A stretch of DNA of 64,000 bases from Wolbachia endosymbiont (group A) of Pogonocherus hispidulus (GCF_964028195.1 NZ_OZ034750.1:1550001-1614000); one strand, 5' to 3'; positions 36,379-45,765 are shown, numbered from the stretch's first letter. Notes: generated from the letters alone by a model not told the origin. Translations and numbers: made by a program.

Positions 36379-36996
36379 GTGTTAAAAAAAATAGTATTTA
36401 TTTTAATTGTACCTTGTTTGCTCCTTTTTTTATTAGGATTATGGCAAGTATTCAGATTGAACTGGAAGAATAATATTATCAAAAATATGAATCTTCCTGT
36501 TGTTCATCTGTTGCCCAATGATGATCTTGCACAATTTAACTACAGACACGTCAAGATCGATGGGATTCTAAGTGACATAGAACTATATGTTTTTGCAGGG
36601 CAACGCGGCTATCACGTGCTGTCTCCTATGTTGCTCACCACTGGACGTTACATGTTAGTGAATAAAGGAATAGTCAGAGAAAACAAAGAGGAAAAAGCAA
36701 AAATCGAAAAAGTAGCTGCTAATGGAGTTTTATATTGCGATAGCAGTAAAAGCAAAAATTGGTTTATCAAGAATGATACTGCTTCGAATACGTGGTTTAC
36801 TTTTAACACAGAAGAAATCTCCAATGAGTTAGGTATTAAGCTAGAGAAGTGTGTATTGTGGCCGAACAATTTTGGCAGCAAATTAGCTATACAGCCAATG
36901 AAGCATTTGGAATATGCAATCACTTGGTTTGCATTTTCCTTAACTTGGTTGATTATGTGCGTAATTTACCATAGGCAAAACCTCAATAAAGCTTGA
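36379..36996 (+). CDS. SURF1 family cytochrome-oxidase assembly protein
   Basis: This is a 205-aa protein with the SURF1 layout. The N-terminal helix contains 'FLLGLWQVFRLNWKNNII' (family: lG.WQl.Rl.wK..li). A periplasmic part carries 'GYHVLSPMLLTTGRYMLVNK' (pyhv.tP......lLVdRG). The C-terminal helix starts with 'HLEYAITWFAFSLTWL' (H..YA.tWf). It helps insert haem a into cytochrome c oxidase. The start is GTG at 36379, just after the bfr stop, so expression is probably coupled to bfr, an iron-linked pairing. Confidence 0.88.
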   Translation: MLKKIVFILIVPCLLLFLLGLWQVFRLNWKNNIIKNMNLPVVHLLPNDDLAQFNYRHVKIDGILSDIELYVFAGQRGYHVLSPMLLTTGRYMLVNKGIVRENKEEKAKIEKVAANGVLYCDSSKSKNWFIKNDTASNTWFTFNTEEISNELGIKLEKCVLWPNNFGSKLAIQPMKHLEYAITWFAFSLTWLIMCVIYHRQNLNKA

Positions 36997-37026
36997 AGCT
37001 TTCTGTACATAAAATTAGAGAAGTAG

Positions 37027-38745
37027 TCATTCATCTTTATCACTACCAAGGTCTTTTAACATACTGTAATTGCCTTTTCTAAATCTACTTTTTAAAGACG
37101 TAACTCCACTTTCGCTAATACCACTGAGGCTCAGTGCAGCTCCACCTAGCTGCAATCCTATCTCAGATGTTTCAGGAATAATTTTACTAGCTCCTAGATC
37201 TCTATAAACCTCCACATTACTCAGATCTGGCAAGCGTATTACAATATTTACATGCGGAAAATTTGCAGCAACTAAGGAAACAACTTTTTTTATAGTAACT
37301 TCATTCTTTATTGAAATAACGAGAGCTTGAGCTCTTTCTATTCCTACTGATTTTAAAATTTCACATCTTGTAACATCTCCAAGATATATAGGAAAACTAT
37401 CACTTTTTCCTTCTTTGACTATTTTCGATTGAATATCTACAACAACGTAACTTAAATGCTCCGCAGTAAGCATTTTTGTTACCATATATCCCACTCTACC
37501 AAATCCAGCAACTATTACATGGTTATAAAGATCTTGTGTATCTGTTTCAACAGCTTCATCATCTAATATTGTTTTCTCAGTGCTAAGTGAGTTTGCTATC
37601 CAATCTCCAAGCCCCGACAAAAGAGGAGTGAAAGCCATGGTTACTGTAGTTACCATCATAAGTACTTGAGCGATTTCACTTGGTAGCACATTTAGCTCAT
37701 CTGCTAAGCGAAATAAAATAAACGCAAATTCACCGCCTTGTGAAAGCAGTAACCCAGCTTGTATAGCAGGTGCGCTCTTAAACCCAAAAAATCTACACAA
37801 TATATATATGATAGATGTTTTTAAAACGATAAGGATGATCGATAATAAGGTGATTAGTGGTAACTTATTAAGTAAAAGTTCGGTATTGATGGACATACCA
37901 ACAGTCATGAAAAATAAGCCAAGAAACAAATCTTTAAATGGCAATACTGCGTGTTCTACTGAGTGTCTATATTCTGTTTCTGCAACTAACAATCCAGCGA
38001 CAAATGCACCTAATGCCAACGATAAATGAAATTGCTCAGTAATAAATGCTGCTCCTAATACTATTAAAAGCGTTGTTGATATAAAGATCTCATTACTTTC
38101 CATTTTAGCAATAACCGAAAATAAAGGTCTAAGCAATAATCTACCAGTTATAAATATCAGCACTAATGCAATAGCTGCTTGCACCAATGAACCTGCCAAT
38201 GAGCTTATCAGGCTGTGCTCAGAATTGCCAGCGAGTAAAGGTACCAATACTATTAATGGTACCACTGCAAAATCTTGCATTAATAGTACTGCTATCGACA
38301 ACCTACCAACCTGACTTGCTTGAGAACCTTTTTCTTGCAGAACCTGCAACACTATTGCTGTTGAGGATAGCGCAAGCCCACCACCAATAACTGTTGCTAT
38401 ATTCGTATTCACTCCAAAAGCAAGAGCGATGCACCATATTGCTACCATGGTAACTATAACTTGAAGAGAACCAAACCCAAATACATGAATACGCATAGCG
38501 ATCAGGCGTTCAAATGTCAATTCAAGGCCTATAATGAATAATAGAAAAACTACACCAAATTCTGCAAGATTATCCATTGCTTCAGCTGAGTGTATCAGAT
38601 TAAATCCATGAGAACCAATAACTGCACCTGCAACGAAGTAACCGAGCACTGGACTAATATTCATTTTCCAGAACGCTATGACTATAAACACAGCAGCAGA
38701 AAGTAAAATTATAATATCAAACAAATGCTGAGAGCCACTGTGCAT
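37027..38745 (-). CDS. Monovalent cation:proton antiporter, CPA2/KefB type
   Basis: This is a 572-aa protein with about 12 membrane segments, including 'PVLGYFVAGAVIGSHGFNLI', 'EFGVVFLLFIIGLELTFERL', 'GGGLALSSTAIVLQVLQEKG' and 'LSLALGAFVAGLLVAETEY', all typical of Kef/YbaL transporters. A cytoplasmic TrkA-N (RCK) domain follows: 'NHVIVAGFGRVGYMVTKML' (Rossmann G.G..G) and 'YLGDVTRCEILKSVGIERAQ'. It exports K+ or Na+ in exchange for protons under nucleotide control. It is transcribed after the thioredoxin-fold gene 5 bp upstream and converges on SURF1. Confidence 0.9.
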   Translation of the reverse strand: MHSGSQHLFDIIILLSAAVFIVIAFWKMNISPVLGYFVAGAVIGSHGFNLIHSAEAMDNLAEFGVVFLLFIIGLELTFERLIAMRIHVFGFGSLQVIVTMVAIWCIALAFGVNTNIATVIGGGLALSSTAIVLQVLQEKGSQASQVGRLSIAVLLMQDFAVVPLIVLVPLLAGNSEHSLISSLAGSLVQAAIALVLIFITGRLLLRPLFSVIAKMESNEIFISTTLLIVLGAAFITEQFHLSLALGAFVAGLLVAETEYRHSVEHAVLPFKDLFLGLFFMTVGMSINTELLLNKLPLITLLSIILIVLKTSIIYILCRFFGFKSAPAIQAGLLLSQGGEFAFILFRLADELNVLPSEIAQVLMMVTTVTMAFTPLLSGLGDWIANSLSTEKTILDDEAVETDTQDLYNHVIVAGFGRVGYMVTKMLTAEHLSYVVVDIQSKIVKEGKSDSFPIYLGDVTRCEILKSVGIERAQALVISIKNEVTIKKVVSLVAANFPHVNIVIRLPDLSNVEVYRDLGASKIIPETSEIGLQLGGAALSLSGISESGVTSLKSRFRKGNYSMLKDLGSDKDE

Positions 38746-38750
38746 GATAT

Positions 38751-39323
38751 TTAACCTGTAAAATTAGACCATTTAATTGAGCAACCAATACTTGATTTTT
38801 GGTCAATCGGAGAATTACCAGTTTCTGCAATAAATTTCATAGCTTGAAATAAATCACTACTTCCTACTTCATAGTCTTGAACTTTTTCTTTTCTTGCATC
38901 GTTAAAACGTCCACGATAGCAGAGATTTAAATTAGCATTAAAGCCAAAAAAGTCAGGAGTGCAAACAGCCCCGTATTCTTCAGCTATTTTCTGTGTATTA
39001 TCAATCAGATATGGAAACGTGAACTTATTTTCCTTGGCAAAATTAATCATATTTTTAAAGGAATCTTCTGGGTATTCATTTACATCATTTGGCATTATTG
39101 CAACGGTGTTTACCTGATAATCTTTTTTCAATTGATCAACATCGCTTACCAGATTGCTAATAATTGACTGAACGTAAGGACAGTGATTGCATATAAACAT
39201 TACAATAAGACCATTTTTTCCACAACAGTCACTTAATGTATAGTATTTATTGTCTACTCCCAAAAGATTAAAATCTTTTGCAGTAAAACTAAAATCGACT
39301 TTAGGAGTATTCAGAGCAACCAT
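38751..39323 (-). CDS. Thioredoxin-fold redoxin (AhpC/TSA-related)
   Basis: This is a 190-aa protein. 'NGLIVMFICNHCPYVQSIIS' contains a CxxC-like CNHC site with the following Pro. 'MPNDVNEYPEDSFKNMINFA', 'FTFPYLIDNTQKIAEEYGAV', 'CTPDFFGFN' and 'LCYRGRFND' are strongly typical of this thioredoxin-like subfamily. So is the C-terminal 'SSIGCSIKW', whose extra Cys may be part of the redox cycle. The function is a thiol oxidoreductase or peroxidase; the substrate is unknown. It lies directly upstream of the antiporter gene, perhaps supplying redox protection. Confidence 0.82.
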   Translation of the reverse strand: MVALNTPKVDFSFTAKDFNLLGVDNKYYTLSDCCGKNGLIVMFICNHCPYVQSIISNLVSDVDQLKKDYQVNTVAIMPNDVNEYPEDSFKNMINFAKENKFTFPYLIDNTQKIAEEYGAVCTPDFFGFNANLNLCYRGRFNDARKEKVQDYEVGSSDLFQAMKFIAETGNSPIDQKSSIGCSIKWSNFTG

Positions 39324-39431
39324 AAACTATTATTATACCATATATAATTTACGGTCTTATTATTTAAATGTCAAACGGTTTCTATGTATACTGTTTGCAT
39401 ATTCTTTTTTAGTATTATAATTATAAAACTT

Positions 39432-40022
39432 ATGTTCATAACTTTCGAAGGAATAGACGGCTCTGGTAAAACAACACAATCTAAGCTACTTGCAAATCAT
39501 TTTAAGCAAATTCACGGCGAAAATAATGTAGTGTCGACTCGAGAACCAGGTGGCACTGATTTTGCAGAAAAGATAAGAGGAGTGTTGTTAACAAATAATA
39601 TTGATCCTATTTCTGAACTCTTGCTACTTATCTCGATGAGGCGCGAACATATGAAAAAATTAATATTACCAGCTCTTGCAGAAGGAAAAATAGTGATTTG
39701 TGATCGGTTTATTGATTCAACTATTGCATACCAAGGATATGGGTTTGGAGTTGACTTAGGGCTAATAAGGGACTTACATAAGCTAGTAGAAATTAAATAT
39801 CCAGATATTACATTCATTCTAGATATTGATGTTAAAGTTGGGTTAAGTAGAGCGAAAGACAAGAATAAATATGAAGAAATGGATGTTAATTTTTATAATA
39901 AAATTGGAAAAGGATTTAAAGAAATTGCCATAAAAGAGCCTGTTAGGTGCAGTGTTATCACTGAAATTGAAACAAAAAATGATAATCACGTACACAATGA
40001 AATTATTAGACTTCTTGCATAA
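39432..40022 (+). CDS. tmk: Thymidylate kinase
   Basis: Phosphorylates dTMP to dTDP. The P-loop 'MFITFEGIDGSGKTTQSKLL' sits at the start, which fixes the initiator as ATG 39432. An in-frame ATG at 39384 would add 16 hydrophobic residues before the P-loop and is unlikely. It also shows 'STREPGGTDFAEKIR' (dTMP site), 'IVICDRFIDSTIAYQGYGFG' (DR motif) and 'FILDIDVKVGLSRAKDKNKY' (lid). Length is 196 aa, normal for the family. It ends 60 bp before the repeat field. Confidence 0.95.
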   Translation: MFITFEGIDGSGKTTQSKLLANHFKQIHGENNVVSTREPGGTDFAEKIRGVLLTNNIDPISELLLLISMRREHMKKLILPALAEGKIVICDRFIDSTIAYQGYGFGVDLGLIRDLHKLVEIKYPDITFILDIDVKVGLSRAKDKNKYEEMDVNFYNKIGKGFKEIAIKEPVRCSVITEIETKNDNHVHNEIIRLLA

Positions 40023-40079
40023 CCTAAACTAAAAGGCAATTATTTTTGGCGTTTTTTGTAACAGCTGATAATTGTGATT

Positions 40080-40385
40080 TAAGTCCGTCAGGAAAGGCCA
40101 CTCCGTTCCTGTTGTTCCATTCTTCTGTCATCTAAGTAGCCCCTTCTCCTGTCATCCAAGTAGCTGACACTGGTTCCTTTATGACGGCAGTGCCCAGAGG
40201 CGTCATCCCAGTGCCCAGACACTGGGATCCAGGAAACTTAATTGCAAGCAATGCATTGGGTTTGGTGAGTATGGGTTTTGCGTTATAGAATGAAGCACTT
40301 TTGGTGAATTTATAAAGAAAGCTGGATCCCAGTGTCAAGCACTGGGATGACACCCTACTAGCGGAAGTTACTCTCAAATGTTTGT
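40080..40385. repeat. Palindromic repeat cluster, inverted relative to 32.5 kb
   Basis: Contains 'gtcatcccagtgcccagaca' continuing to 'ctgggatccag' (about 40203-40233) and 'ggatcccagtgtcaagcact' continuing to 'gggatgacac' (about 40324-40353), with the same roughly 90-bp spacer as at 32.5 kb in reverse complement. Short shared ends 'cttctcctgtcatc' occur near 40085-40160. No gene is seen. Confidence 0.6.
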
Positions 40386-40845
40386 TCATGTTAGCTACAA
40401 ACATTAAGAAATTTACCAAATGAAAAAAAAGGGCAAAAGAAGCCCTAGTCGTTGTCTATTTTCAGTATTGGCGTTTTTTAAGTCTTAAACACTGCAATTT
40501 AGCTGCTTTTAAATGCAACTCACCTTAGTTTAAATGTTTAAGAAATTTACTAAGCAGAAAAAAAGGCAAAAGAAATCCCGTGTTAGCTAGTTGTCACTCT
40601 CTAATCCTGCAAATCGGCGTACTATACTGTCTTAAACGACTTATAAGCGCGTTTCAGCTTATATGGGTAAAAACCCAGAAATGTTGTGAAGACATAAGGT
40701 GCACATAGTGCAAAAAATTAAAAATAAGACGCCAACTACGTTGTTTTCTTGCTGTTTAATCTGCACAGATGAAGATAACTGAATACCTTCAGTTTCATGA
40801 TAAGAGGACTGGCAAAGCTTGTCAAGTAAGTTTTTTCGTTTCTAT
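40385..40845 (-). repeat. Dispersed RNA-like repeat, copy C
   Basis: Same element on the minus strand. The promoter hexamers read TGTCAA (40820-40825) and ATGATA (40797-40802) on the plus strand, with 17 bp between. Core 40614-40735: TTGGCGT pairs with ACGCCGA, and the loop hairpin is TGGGT-TTTT-ACCCA, where copies A and D have TAGGT/ACCTA, a paired change. GCAC-TAT-GTGC and TGTCTT/AAGACA are unchanged. This is the most divergent of the four spacers and the most useful for judging conservation. Confidence 0.6.
40797..40825 (-). promoter_or_regulatory. sigma70-like promoter in repeat copy C
   Basis: TTGACA and TATCAT on the minus strand with 17-bp spacing. The spacer is 'agctttgccagtcctct', different at seven positions from copy A, yet both hexamers are identical. 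Confidence 0.6.
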
Positions 40846-40890
40846 TCCCAATGTTATATGGTTATGCAAGAAGTCTAATACTCATAGGGA

Positions 40891-42447
40891 TCATCTTTCA
40901 AGCATATATTGAAATATTTCATTAGCTATAGCAACATCTTGGCGTGGAGCTTTGCCGTGTTCTATAAACACAGAGATTGCGTAGCACGGGTTATGGTAAG
41001 GACCATAGGCGATAAATAACTTATGACTTTCACCCTTAGAGTTTATCTCTGGTGTACCGGTTTTGCCGGCAATTTGTATACCGCTTAGCCCTTTCTTATA
41101 GGTTCCAGTCTTAGAATTCACCACGTCAAACATAGCTTTTCGAACTATGCTAAGATGCTCATAATCCACATCAATGTCAGGGAAATTTTGCACTGTATTA
41201 CTCATTTCAATGTGGGGAATTACCTCTTTTCCTGTTGCAAGCCTCGCTGCAAGAACTGCAAGCTGCAGTGGTGTTGTAAGCAAATACCCTTGTCCTATAA
41301 CTAGGTTGATAGTGTCACCTAAATACCACTGCGAATATAGCTTTCGTGTACGCCAATCTCTATCGGGCAACAACCCTGGAGCTTCTTCTTTAAACGTTCC
41401 AATCAATGGCCCACTTCCAATACCAAATTTGCTAGCCATTTCTACTAGAGAGTCTACACTTATTTTTTTCCCTATATTATAAAAGTAAGTGTTGCATGAG
41501 AGAGCCATTGCCTCATTTAAAGATACATATCCATGGACTTTGCTTTTCAGGCAACGAAATTTCCGCTCACCTATTTTCATATAGCCCTTACACGAGAATT
41601 TCTCTTCTGGTGTTATTATCCCGTCTTTTAAACCCGCAAGCGCAACTATTATTTTAAATATTGAACCAGGTGGAATTTGATATGATAACGCACGATTCAC
41701 AAGTGGTAATGAAGGAGTATTCAAGCTTTCCCAAGTCTCATTTGATAGCTTGCTAGCAAAAAGATTATTATCGTAAGAAGGTGAATTATATAATGCTAAA
41801 ATTTCTCCATTATTTACATCAATTACCACTGCGGAGCCCTGGTGATCTTTAAATACCTCTGCGATTTTCTCTTGCAGATTAATATCAATTGTTAGCTGTA
41901 CATCTTGTCCATCTTGTTGTGGTATGCTTGATAATTCTTTTATGACGCGTTTTTTAGAATTTATTTCCTGCTCAGATTTTCCTGGCTTGCCTTTCAATAT
42001 ATGATCATATGTATATTCAATACCGCTGATTCCTACTTCACTTATGCCTTGCTGCTTTTTTGTATATCCAAGTACATGAGAGCACATTGAACCAAACGGG
42101 TAGTAACGTTTATAAAGTGCTGTTATTTTTGTTTCTGGTGATTTTGCTATATCAGATTCAATTTCTGATAATGTTTGCAAATCAACTTCCTTACCAGAAC
42201 CATCAAACAGAACAACATACGAAATTTTGTTTACCGCAAGTTCAATGCTATTCCTATCTAAAATTTTGCCCCGCTGAGGCATAATAGTAGCAACTCTTAT
42301 TCTATTACTATTAGATAGTGCTTCGTACTTTTGTCTGTTTCGTATTTGTAGATTATATAACCTATAGCTAAAAATAGCGGAAATGGTAAGCTGAATACCA
42401 CCTAATATGAATGCTCTGCGGTTAAAGACTTTGTTTTTTGTCCACAT
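40891..42447 (-). CDS. mrdA: Penicillin-binding protein 2 (peptidoglycan transpeptidase)
   Basis: This is a 518-aa protein. One membrane helix near residues 10-30 precedes the PBP dimerisation domain ('RIRVATIMPQRGKILDRNSI') and the transpeptidase domain with all three motifs: SxxK in 'QIPPGSIFKIIVALAGL', SxN in 'MALSCNTYFYNIGK', and KTGT in 'GIQIAGKTGTPEINSKGE'. The catalytic residues are intact. It is shorter than E. coli PBP2 (633 aa). In a wall-less symbiont it probably works on a minimal lipid II-derived material at division. Its first 46 nt overlap the deacetylase gene upstream. Confidence 0.92.
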   Translation of the reverse strand: MWTKNKVFNRRAFILGGIQLTISAIFSYRLYNLQIRNRQKYEALSNSNRIRVATIMPQRGKILDRNSIELAVNKISYVVLFDGSGKEVDLQTLSEIESDIAKSPETKITALYKRYYPFGSMCSHVLGYTKKQQGISEVGISGIEYTYDHILKGKPGKSEQEINSKKRVIKELSSIPQQDGQDVQLTIDINLQEKIAEVFKDHQGSAVVIDVNNGEILALYNSPSYDNNLFASKLSNETWESLNTPSLPLVNRALSYQIPPGSIFKIIVALAGLKDGIITPEEKFSCKGYMKIGERKFRCLKSKVHGYVSLNEAMALSCNTYFYNIGKKISVDSLVEMASKFGIGSGPLIGTFKEEAPGLLPDRDWRTRKLYSQWYLGDTINLVIGQGYLLTTPLQLAVLAARLATGKEVIPHIEMSNTVQNFPDIDVDYEHLSIVRKAMFDVVNSKTGTYKKGLSGIQIAGKTGTPEINSKGESHKLFIAYGPYHNPCYAISVFIEHGKAPRQDVAIANEIFQYMLER

Positions 42448-43241
42448 AACATTCCTTCAAAACGCACTTTTTCCCCCTCTTTTATTGTTACACTTCTGGC
42501 TTTTACCGTATTACAAACCCTTTCCTCCCACTCACTTAAGGTAACAAACTTGTAACCCGATTTTTTTAGTATTTTAATAATATGAGGTAAAGCTTCAATT
42601 GTGTTTGATCTGTTATTGTGATCATGAAACAGTATAACTGCTCCATTATGTACATTACTTAAAACTCTTTCAACTAAAGCTTCTGGTTTATCACCTTGCC
42701 AATCTAGCGAATCAACTGTCCATAATATCGAATACATATCCAATTTATTAGTATTTTCAATCAGATTATCGTCATGACATCCATATGGCGGGCGAAACCA
42801 TTTTACATCTTGTTTTATTGCATTTTTAATTGCTGTATTTGTCTTTTCCAATTCTTGCAATTGTTCCTCACTTGAAAGTGATGTCAACTTCCTATGCGAC
42901 CAAGAGTGATTGCCTAACTCATGACCTGATTCATGAATTTTCTTTACTATTTCAGACGTTTTTTCATTTATACGTTCACCAAGCACAAAAAATGTTGCTT
43001 TTGCTTCATAGCTTTCCAGAACATTAATAATATCGTTTACTCTATTGTTGGAAGGCCCATCATCAAACGTAAGCGCAACAAACTTATCGTCGTTATTCAA
43101 CAATTTTTTTATATTACTTAAATTCCTATATGATAGATCCAGATTACAACTGAGCCCACAGTATGGTAAATTAAAATTACAATCACCACAGAAAACCGCG
43201 CTTGAGTATAGCAAAAGAAAAGTTATTATCCTTATAGACAT
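42402..43241 (-). CDS. Exported polysaccharide deacetylase (NodB domain)
   Basis: This is a 279-aa protein. A signal peptide-like start (residues 1-18, 'IRIITFLLLYSSAVFCGDC') includes a possible lipobox-like or mature-end Cys. The NodB domain follows: motif 1 'FVALTFDDGPSNNRVNDII' with the catalytic DD, motif 2 'HELGNHSWSHRKLTSLS' with the two metal His, motif 3 'VKWFRPPYGCHDDN', and later 'MYSILWTVDSLDWQG' and 'GAVILFHDH'. Such enzymes remove N-acetyl groups from peptidoglycan or chitin-like sugars. The overlap with PBP2 suggests action on the same glycan. All catalytic residues look intact. Confidence 0.88.
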   Translation of the reverse strand: MSIRIITFLLLYSSAVFCGDCNFNLPYCGLSCNLDLSYRNLSNIKKLLNNDDKFVALTFDDGPSNNRVNDIINVLESYEAKATFFVLGERINEKTSEIVKKIHESGHELGNHSWSHRKLTSLSSEEQLQELEKTNTAIKNAIKQDVKWFRPPYGCHDDNLIENTNKLDMYSILWTVDSLDWQGDKPEALVERVLSNVHNGAVILFHDHNNRSNTIEALPHIIKILKKSGYKFVTLSEWEERVCNTVKARSVTIKEGEKVRFEGMLCGQKTKSLTAEHSY

Positions 43242-43366
43242 TTTGTAATCAGCAAAGCGATAGGATACTATGCACTTTTTTGCTAAGTTAAGCCATCTTT
43301 AATTGCTGTAGCCTTTACTCCATCACTTCTTTAATATATTATATTAACAATTTTATATAATATATT

Positions 43367-44875
43367 ATGATTGCAAATATAAATACCGTTGCGCTTCAGG
43401 GAATTAGCACAGTAAATGTCAATGCACAAATTCATATGGCAAATGGTATTCCAGCTTTTAATATTGTTGGATTGCCGGATAAAACTGTTGCGGAATCCAA
43501 AGAGCGCATCAGAGCAGCGTTAAATTCAATCAATCTACTACTACCTCCAAAAAGAATTACAGTTAATCTCTCCCCTGCGGATTTGCTGAAAGAAGGCAGT
43601 CATTATGACTTGGCTATCGCTATTGGACTACTTGTTGTAATGAATGTGATACCAGTTGAAAAAGTTCAGTCTTATATAATCATGGGTGAACTGGCTCTTG
43701 ATGGCAGAGTTATTCCAGTTTCAGGAGTGCTGCCAACAGCAATTAATGCAAAAAAGGCAAATAAAGGAGTAATTTGCCCAAGGGGAAATGGAGTAGAGGC
43801 TTCATGGGTAAAGAATGTTTCAATTCTAGCTATAGAGAAATTAACTGATATTATCAGACACTTTAAGGGTGAGCAATTAATTCAGCCAGTAATTTTTAAT
43901 TATAGTGATGCACCCAAAGAAAAAAGATTGATTCCCGATATGAAGGATATCAAAGGCCAAGTTGTTGCAAAAAGAGCAGCCGAAATTGTGGCAGCAGGTG
44001 GTCATAATATGCTTCTTGTTGGCCCTCCTGGTACTGGAAAGTCAATGCTTGCTAAACGCTTTATAGGGTTACTGCCTGATTTGACCGAACAGGAGATGAT
44101 TGATGTTAATATTATTTCCAGCATAACAAAAACTGGTAATGAAATATTCAAAGTAACTCGCCCCTTTCGTGAACCTCATCATTCATGCTCTATGCCAGCA
44201 ATGATAGGAGGAGGAAAGAATGCAAAACCTGGAGAAATCACTATGGCTCATAATGGCGTGTTATTCCTTGATGAGCTACCTGAATTTCCAAGACTTGTGC
44301 TTGATTCTCTGCGCCAACCACTTGAAGATAGAAAAGTTACCGTTGCAAGGGCAAATGCTCACATAACCTACCCTGCAAATTTTCAACTGATTGCTGCGAT
44401 GAACCCCTGCAGATGTGGTTACTTGGGGGATGCAAGTAGATCGTGCAACAAAGCTCCAAAGTGTGGCACAGATTACAAAAACAAAATATCAGGACCATTG
44501 CTTGATAGAATAGACATATGCATTGAAATGCCAAACGTTAGCATACTCTCTCCTGAAATCTCTGTGGAGGGAGAAAGTACCAAGATTATAAGAGGAAGGG
44601 TAATAGCAGCGAGAAAAGTTCAAACTGAGCGCTATAGTGAATTAAATATTCGTTGCAATTCAGAAGTGAGCGGTGAAGCATTGAATAAATTCACTGAACC
44701 AGATCAGGCAGGGTTAGAATTGCTAAAATACGTACTGAAAGAAAATTACATTTCCAATCGAGGCTACACACGCGTATTAAAAGTTGCAAGAACCATTGCA
44801 GATCTTGCAAAAAGTGAAGAAGTAAAAAGAGCACACATTGCTGAAGCGCTGAATTACAGAATAAGGATATATTAA
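43367..44875 (+). CDS. comM: YifB/ComM family Mg-chelatase-like AAA ATPase
   Basis: This is a 502-aa protein. The N-terminal S5-like/Lon-type domain ('FNIVGLPDKTVAESKERIRA', 'ITVNLSPADLLKEGSHYDLA') is followed by the AAA core: Walker A 'LLVGPPGTGKSMLAKRF', 'FREPHHSCSMPAMIGGG', Walker B 'GVLFLDELPEFPRLVLDSLR' and 'QLIAAMNPCRCGYLG'. The C-terminal helical domain has 'SNRGYTRVLKVARTIADL'. ComM acts as a hexameric helicase that extends recombination branches during DNA uptake. Here, with no competence genes in view, it probably serves recombination with recF. Divergent from the deacetylase gene. Confidence 0.93.
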   Translation: MIANINTVALQGISTVNVNAQIHMANGIPAFNIVGLPDKTVAESKERIRAALNSINLLLPPKRITVNLSPADLLKEGSHYDLAIAIGLLVVMNVIPVEKVQSYIIMGELALDGRVIPVSGVLPTAINAKKANKGVICPRGNGVEASWVKNVSILAIEKLTDIIRHFKGEQLIQPVIFNYSDAPKEKRLIPDMKDIKGQVVAKRAAEIVAAGGHNMLLVGPPGTGKSMLAKRFIGLLPDLTEQEMIDVNIISSITKTGNEIFKVTRPFREPHHSCSMPAMIGGGKNAKPGEITMAHNGVLFLDELPEFPRLVLDSLRQPLEDRKVTVARANAHITYPANFQLIAAMNPCRCGYLGDASRSCNKAPKCGTDYKNKISGPLLDRIDICIEMPNVSILSPEISVEGESTKIIRGRVIAARKVQTERYSELNIRCNSEVSGEALNKFTEPDQAGLELLKYVLKENYISNRGYTRVLKVARTIADLAKSEEVKRAHIAEALNYRIRIY

Positions 44876-44888
44876 AAAATTAGTTTAC

Positions 44889-44917
44889 TTGACAGACAAT
44901 TTGTTTCATTATATACT
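44889..44917 (+). promoter_or_regulatory. Promoter of the 184-aa membrane protein gene
   Basis: TTGACA (44889-44894), 17 bp, TATACT (44912-44917), just 12 bp after the comM stop, and followed by AAGGAG eight bases before ATG 44960. This is near consensus, so the gene is probably strongly expressed as its own transcript. Confidence 0.65.
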
Positions 44918-44959
44918 GCCCTTAATGAAATTTTAACATTCTATTTAAGGAGTAGAGTT

Positions 44960-45514
44960 ATGACAATAAATATTACAGCGGAAGATTCTTTCACTGGAGC
45001 TAATAAAAAGGGATACAATAATTCTGAGGAAGGGTTTTGGGATACAACTAAGGGTGTTGCTAGCGCAAATTGGCAATACGTATGTCACCATCCATACAAA
45101 ACGGCTGCGACTTTTGTAGCAATTGCAGCAGCAATTTCGCTTACAGCTGCTTATTTTTTGAGCCCAGCTTATGCGGCTTTCGTTGGTACAGTTGGAACAA
45201 AAGCTGCAACACTCGTTAGTCCTGCTATTACTGCAGTATCTGCATTTTTAGTTACTCATCCACTAGTTGCTAGTTTGATAGTTGTTGCTGCGGTGGCGGC
45301 TTTAATAGCTGCACCTGTGTATGCATATAAGAATAGTAGTAAGGCAAGTCAAATTGATGGAGTGAAAGAAGAGATTCTTAAGGCCTGTGAAAAAGAAGGT
45401 GATAAGCCTAAAATTGATAATGATAAGCTAAAATTTGCTGGTAGTGATGCATCAACATTCTTGAATGGTGTTGCAGTAGCAATTGGAGTAGTTCCAGCAC
45501 CAGCAAAAGCATAA
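44960..45514 (+). CDS. Hypothetical small membrane protein
   Basis: This is a 184-aa protein of unknown family. The N-terminal 45 residues are polar ('TAEDSFTGANKKGYNNSEEG'). Hydrophobic Ala/Val-rich segments follow near residues 50-70 and 95-125 ('VASLIVVAAVAALIAAPVYA'). A charged part, 'VKEEILKACEKEGDKPKIDN', then leads to a weakly hydrophobic end. It has an almost consensus promoter, a strong ribosome site and a clear terminator, making it the best-defined single-gene unit in the window and probably highly expressed. Its role is unknown. Confidence 0.75.
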   Translation: MTINITAEDSFTGANKKGYNNSEEGFWDTTKGVASANWQYVCHHPYKTAATFVAIAAAISLTAAYFLSPAYAAFVGTVGTKAATLVSPAITAVSAFLVTHPLVASLIVVAAVAALIAAPVYAYKNSSKASQIDGVKEEILKACEKEGDKPKIDNDKLKFAGSDASTFLNGVAVAIGVVPAPAKA

Positions 45515-45530
45515 TAAAGTAGCTTAAACA

Positions 45531-45563
45531 GAATAAAAAGGGATAGGTTTCTGTCCCTTTTTG
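45531..45563 (+). terminator. Rho-independent terminator after the 184-aa gene
   Basis: AAAAAGGGA pairs with TCCCTTTTT around the loop 'taggtttctg'. The 3' arm doubles as the T run. It lies 17 bp after the stop codon. Confidence 0.75.
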
Positions 45564-45765
45564 TAACATTTTCTATTTTTTGCATCGGTTAAGTGATGTC
45601 ATTTAAGAATCTGGTTATTATAATTAACGGCACTTATTAGTATAAATGTTAAGAATAAGTAAATCCCGTTTACTGTTTACGCCTATAGAAGTGAAAAGTA
45701 TTTGCATATTATTAAAAAAGCGGTAACTTACTATCAAGTGAATTCGCTAAATTTGAGTAATTTAA

